From: Pseudonocardia thermophila
GTDB taxonomy: Bacteria > Actinomycetota > Actinomycetes > Mycobacteriales > Pseudonocardiaceae
Length of the DNA stretch: 64,000 bases
NCBI RefSeq assembly: GCF_900142365.1
Contig: NZ_FRAP01000001.1
Location: forward strand, 1-64,000
Reading direction: 5' to 3'
Below the pieces are notes generated by a model. That model was not told where the DNA came from, did no database searches, and worked only from the letters and a program-made list of their open reading frames with translations. Positions within the stretch are counted from its first letter, which is position 1. Each line of letters starts with the position of its first letter. The position numbers were made by a program, and so were the translations under genes. This document shows positions 60,900 through 64,000 of this stretch, piece after piece.

Positions 60900-61202
60900 T
60901 TGCTGTTGTCGCCCCATGAGCAGGAGCGGCTGATGCTGCACGTCGCCGCGGACGTGGCACGGGCACGTCGGGCCCGTGGCCTGCGGCTCAACTACCCCGA
61001 AGCGGTCGCGATCATCTCCGACTACGTGTTGGAGGGCGCGCGCGACGGCCGCACCGTCGCGGAGCTGATGACCGGCGGGCAGCAGGTGCTCACCCGCGAC
61101 GACGTGATGGAGGGTGTGCCGGAGATGTTGACCTCCGTCGCGGTCGAGGCGACGTTCCCCGACGGCACGAAGCTCGTCACCGTCCACCGGCCGATCGCGT
61201 GA
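60900..61202 (+). CDS. ureA: Urease gamma subunit
   Basis: 100 residues, the full length of UreA. The protein reads [59 protein letters not shown] and ends [11 protein letters not shown], all hallmark urease gamma segments. It must start at the TTG at 60900: that gives the canonical N terminus and lies eight bases after GAGGAGG, while no ATG or GTG is available nearby. It begins the urease operon; the promoter is in the 88 bases after the divergent spermidine-synthase-like gene. Confidence 0.95.
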   Translation: MLLSPHEQERLMLHVAADVARARRARGLRLNYPEAVAIISDYVLEGARDGRTVAELMTGGQQVLTRDDVMEGVPEMLTSVAVEATFPDGTKLVTVHRPIA

Positions 61203-61486
61203 TGGTCCCGGGGGAGTACCTGCTCGCCGACGAGCCCGTCGGGATCGAGCGCGAGCGGATCGAGATCGTCGTCGTCAACACCGGGGACCGGCCCGTCCAG
61301 GTCGGCTCGCACTACCACTTCGCCGCCGCCAACCCGGCCCTGCGGTTCGACCGCGCCGCGGCCCAGGGTCGCCGGCTCGCGGTGCCCGCCGGCACCGCAG
61401 TGCGGTTCGAGCCGGGCGTGGAGAAGACCGTCGCGCTGGTGGAGCTGGGCGGCGCCAAGGTCGTCCCGGGATTGAGGCTGCCATGA
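61199..61486 (+). CDS. ureB: Urease beta subunit
   Basis: 95 residues: [80 protein letters not shown], which is the standard UreB pattern. The start is GTG 61199 or ATG 61202, both inside the ureA stop, so translation is coupled. The subunit forms the trimer interface around the alpha subunit. Urease hydrolyses urea to ammonia and carbamate. Confidence 0.96.
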   Translation: MMVPGEYLLADEPVGIERERIEIVVVNTGDRPVQVGSHYHFAAANPALRFDRAAAQGRRLAVPAGTAVRFEPGVEKTVALVELGGAKVVPGLRLP

Positions 61487-63213
61487 CCGCACCGAGGTGG
61501 GAGATCGACCGGGCCCGCTACGCCGAGCTGTACGGGCCGACCACCGGCGACCGGATCCGGCTGGCCGACACCGACCTGGTCATCGAGATCACCGAGGACC
61601 GCTGCCGCGGGCCCCAGGGCGGTGACGAGGTGGTCTTCGGCGGCGGCAAGGTGATCCGCGAGTCGATGGGCCAGTCGCGCGCCACCCGCGCCGAGGGTGC
61701 CCCGGACCTGGTCATCACCGGCGTCGTCGTGCTCGACCACTGGGGCGTGATCAAGGCCGACGTCGGCGTCCGCGACGGCCGGATCGTCGCTCTCGGCAAG
61801 GCCGGCAACCCCGACGTGATGGACGGGGTGCATCCCGACCTGGTGATCGGCCCCTCCACGGAGATCATCGCGGGCAACGGCTTGATCATGACCGCGGGCG
61901 TCGTCGACTGCCACGTGCACCTCATCTCGCCCACGCAGATCCCCGAGGCGCTCGCCGCGGGCGTCACCACCTGGATCGGCGGCGGCACCGGGCCCGCGGA
62001 GGGCACCAAGGCCACCACCGTCACGCCGGGCGCCTGGTACGTCGCGCGGATGCTGGAGTCACTCGACGAGTACCCGATCAACATCGCGCTGCTCGGCAAG
62101 GGCAACACGGTGGGCGAAGCGGCGCTGCGCGAGCAGGTCGAGGCCGGCGTCGCCGGGTTCAAGCTGCACGAGGACTGGGGCTCCACCCCGGCGGCGATCG
62201 ACGCCTGCCTGCGGATCGCCGACGAGGCCGGCGTGCAGGTGGCGATCCACACCGACACGCTGAACGAGGCCGGCTACGTCGCGGACACCCTCGCCGCGAT
62301 CAACGGGCGCAGCATCCACGCGTACCACACCGAGGGCGCGGGCGGCGGGCACGCGCCGGACATCATCACGGTCGCCGGCGAGCCGAACATCCTGCCGTCC
62401 TCGACGAACCCGACGCGGCCGCACACCGTCAACACCGTCGACGAGCACCTCGACATGCTGATGGTCTGCCACCACCTCAAGCCGTCGGTGCCCGAGGACC
62501 TGGCGTTCGCCGAGAGCCGCATCCGCCCGTCGACGATCGCCGCCGAGGACCTGCTGCACGACATCGGCGCCATCTCGATGATCGGCTCCGACTCCCAGGC
62601 CATGGGCCGCGTCGGCGAGGTCGCGCTGCGCACGTGGCAGACCGCGCACGTCGGGAAGCGGCGGTGGGGCGCGCTGCCCGGCGACGGCCCCGCCGACAAC
62701 CACCGCGCCCAGCGCTACGTCGCCAAGTACACGATCTGCCCGGCGATCGCGCACGGCCTCGACGGCGAGATCGGCTCGATCGAGGTCGGCAAGCTCGCCG
62801 ATCTCGTCCTGTACCAGCCGGCGTTCTTCGGGATCCGGCCCGCGCTCGTCATCAAGGGCGGGGTGATCTCCTACGCGGCGATGGGCGACGCGAACGCGTC
62901 CATCCCGACCCCGCAGCCGGTGCTGCCCCGGCCGATGTTCGGCGCGTCCCCGGTCACGGCGGCGGCCACGTCGGTGCACTTCGTGGCGCCCGCAGCGATC
63001 GAGAACGGGCTGGCCTCCCGGCTGGCGGTGCGGCGGCGACTGGTGCCGGTGCGCGACACCCGCTCGCTCACGAAGTCGGACATGCCCCGCAACGACGCGC
63101 TGCCGCGGATCGAAGTGGAGCCCGACACGTTCACGGTCCGGGTCGACGGCGAGGTGGTGGAGGCGGCACCGGCCGCCGAGCTGCCGATGGCCCAGCGGTA
63201 CTTCCTGTTCTGA
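61483..63213 (+). CDS. ureC: Urease alpha (catalytic) subunit
   Basis: 576 residues. Nickel-site residues are His144 and His146 (CHVHLISP), carbamylated Lys227 (GFKLHEDWG), further His in [10 protein letters not shown] and GGGHAPDII, and Asp370 ([13 protein letters not shown]). The mobile flap has Cys329-His330 ([20 protein letters not shown]). All catalytic residues appear intact. The ATG overlaps the ureB stop by four bases. A small membrane-protein gene lies between ureC and ureF, where ureE or ureF would normally follow directly. Confidence 0.98.
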   Translation: MTAPRWEIDRARYAELYGPTTGDRIRLADTDLVIEITEDRCRGPQGGDEVVFGGGKVIRESMGQSRATRAEGAPDLVITGVVVLDHWGVIKADVGVRDGRIVALGKAGNPDVMDGVHPDLVIGPSTEIIAGNGLIMTAGVVDCHVHLISPTQIPEALAAGVTTWIGGGTGPAEGTKATTVTPGAWYVARMLESLDEYPINIALLGKGNTVGEAALREQVEAGVAGFKLHEDWGSTPAAIDACLRIADEAGVQVAIHTDTLNEAGYVADTLAAINGRSIHAYHTEGAGGGHAPDIITVAGEPNILPSSTNPTRPHTVNTVDEHLDMLMVCHHLKPSVPEDLAFAESRIRPSTIAAEDLLHDIGAISMIGSDSQAMGRVGEVALRTWQTAHVGKRRWGALPGDGPADNHRAQRYVAKYTICPAIAHGLDGEIGSIEVGKLADLVLYQPAFFGIRPALVIKGGVISYAAMGDANASIPTPQPVLPRPMFGASPVTAAATSVHFVAPAAIENGLASRLAVRRRLVPVRDTRSLTKSDMPRNDALPRIEVEPDTFTVRVDGEVVEAAPAAELPMAQRYFLF

Positions 63214-63333
63214 TGCCCGACCCGGCCACTCCGACACGCCGCAGGCGTAACGAACGGATCACCCGCCGCGAACGAGCAGACGCACAGCGTCACGCTCGGC
63301 CGGATCGGTTCGGCCTGCCCAGAAGGATCCGTG

Positions 63334-63618
63334 ATGATCGTCCAGCACTACGGCAACGACGTCCCGACCGGCCCGCTCCCGGTGATCACGGCGGAGAAGG
63401 TGCCGGCCGAGGTCCCCGATCCGCGGGTGGTCTCGGACGGCCCGCCGACGGGCCCGTCGGCGGCCGTGGCCCCGGCAGCGTCCGATGCGGCGCCGGTCTC
63501 CGCTGCGCTCGCCGAGCCCGAGCGGAACCGGCTGCCGGCCGCGCTGATCGCGCTGATCGCCGTGCTGGTCGTCCTGGGGATCGTCGCGGCGGCCGTGCTG
63601 CCGGGCCTGCTCCTGTAG
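63334..63618 (+). CDS. Small membrane protein inside the urease operon, hypothetical
   Basis: 94 residues from the ATG at 63334 with AGAAGGA seven bases upstream. The first 65 residues are Pro/Ala-rich and polar (MIVQHYGNDVPTGPLPVITA onward). The last 26 form one membrane helix (ALIALIAVLVVLGIVAAAVL) ending LPGLLL. It starts 120 bases after ureC and ends 28 bases before ureF on the same strand, so it is probably in the urease transcript. I recognise no family and it is not a known accessory such as UreE or UreD. Nickel or urea handling would be pure speculation. Confidence 0.6.
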   Translation: MIVQHYGNDVPTGPLPVITAEKVPAEVPDPRVVSDGPPTGPSAAVAPAASDAAPVSAALAEPERNRLPAALIALIAVLVVLGIVAAAVLPGLLL

Positions 63619-63646
63619 GCCCGCGGGCAGGGCGGGAGCCGGGGCG

Positions 63647-64000
63647 GTGAACCCCGAGCTCCTGGTGCTGGCCGACGCCCGGCTCCCGTCCGGGGGACAC
63701 GGCCACTCCGGCGGTGTCGAGGCGCTAGCGACGCGCGGCCTGCTGCGCGCCTCGGCCGATCTCGCGCTGTTCCTGCACGGGCGGCTGCGCACCGGCGGGG
63801 AGACGATCGCCGCCGCCGCGGCAGCCGCCTGCCTGCTCGCGGGCACCGGCGCGCCCGAGTGGGCGCCGTGGGACGCCGCGGTCGACGCCCGCACCCCGTC
63901 GGCAGCGCTGCGGACCGCCTCCCGCGGGCAGGGGGCCGCGCTACTGCGGACCGTGGCCCGGGCCTGGCCGGGACCCGCGATCACCGCCCTGCACGCACTG
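63647..64000 (+). CDS. ureF: Urease accessory protein UreF (5' part, runs off the window)
   Basis: The first 118 codons are present, starting at GTG 63647 with GGGAG-type sequence upstream. They read VNPELLVLADARLPSGGHGH, SGGVEALATRGLLRASADLA, FLHGRLRTGGETIAAAAAAA, then RTASRGQGAALLRTVARAW. The LADARLPSGGHxHSGGxE opening is diagnostic of UreF, part of the UreDFG chaperone that loads nickel into urease. The frame is open at the right edge; ureG and ureD are expected beyond. Confidence 0.9.
   Translation, partial: MNPELLVLADARLPSGGHGHSGGVEALATRGLLRASADLALFLHGRLRTGGETIAAAAAAACLLAGTGAPEWAPWDAAVDARTPSAALRTASRGQGAALLRTVARAWPGPAITALHAL

Noticed and set aside
63213..63650. 145-codon frame overlapping the ureC stop by TGATG
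   Set aside because: The overlap looks like coupling, but the product is an Arg/Gly/Pro-rich composition shadow of the membrane-protein frame at 63334-63618, which has a better ribosome binding site and a real helix.

Overview
The window is about 72-74% G+C, uses many GTG (and one TTG) starts, and carries a SigD/ShbA-type sigma factor, a DUF3140 protein, a DinB/mycothiol-transferase-like protein and the alaS-ruvX-mltG block. All of this points to an actinobacterium, most likely Pseudonocardiales (Pseudonocardia-like). The genus is my inference from gene content; no search was run. I see no rRNA, tRNA, CRISPR array, complete IS element or prophage.

Layout. 1-4591 (minus): a translationally coupled catabolic operon (enoyl-CoA hydratase, creatininase-family hydrolase, MDR oxidoreductase) followed by a NMT1/SsuA-type ABC importer whose permease is broken at the left window edge. 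4897-12864: housekeeping and orphan genes (DUF3140, NmrA-like reductase, SelO, glutamine-dependent NAD synthetase, endonuclease III, a winged-helix/CGNR pair). 13150-19768 (plus): a tightly coupled three-gene operon coding for a kleisin-like protein, a small winged-helix-like protein and a 1468-residue SMC-like ATPase. It resembles MukFEB/MksFEB/JetABC but has no adjacent nuclease (JetD/MksG), and its Walker B motif is non-canonical; this is the most interesting locus. 20240-31324: single-domain globin, D-2-hydroxyacid dehydrogenase, RtcB RNA ligase, methyltransferase, ketopantoate-reductase-like enzyme, Baeyer-Villiger-type monooxygenase plus amidohydrolase, a membrane diguanylate cyclase, a DinB protein and a PhzF protein. 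31329-34501: TetR regulator divergent from two membrane-fusion (HlyD/MacA-like) proteins with no transporter beside them. 34539-43213: dienelactone hydrolase, HAD phosphatase, LysE exporter, and a minus-strand catabolic operon (cupin, MFS, DUF3870, lactonase-like metallohydrolase, two MDR reductases) divergent from an alpha/beta hydrolase across a cluster of GTTCCG/CGGAAC half-sites. 43228-45589: ABC exporter divergent from a MarR regulator with a clear shared operator. 45622-46707: gene remnants, the tail of an alpha/beta hydrolase fused to a decapitated, frameshifted WYL-domain regulator. 46794-47573: Excalibur-domain surface protein and a small Cys-tailed membrane protein.

48749-52811 is an arginine-catabolism locus: arginine deiminase with a coupled DUF4185 protein on the minus strand, and an Lrp/AsnC regulator, dimethylargininase and ornithine aminotransferase on the plus strand. 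52860-54626: TetR regulator and SigD-like sigma factor. 54766-59960: DUF948, DUF6167, alaS, ruvX, mltG. A spermidine-synthase-like gene follows, then the urease operon ureA-ureB-ureC, a small membrane protein, and ureF running off the right edge.

Many adjacent genes overlap by 1-4 bases (ATGA, GTGA or TGATG). I used these overlaps, together with visible Shine-Dalgarno sequences, to choose starts. Positions, motifs and repeats were read by eye. Family assignments come from recognised motifs, not from searches.
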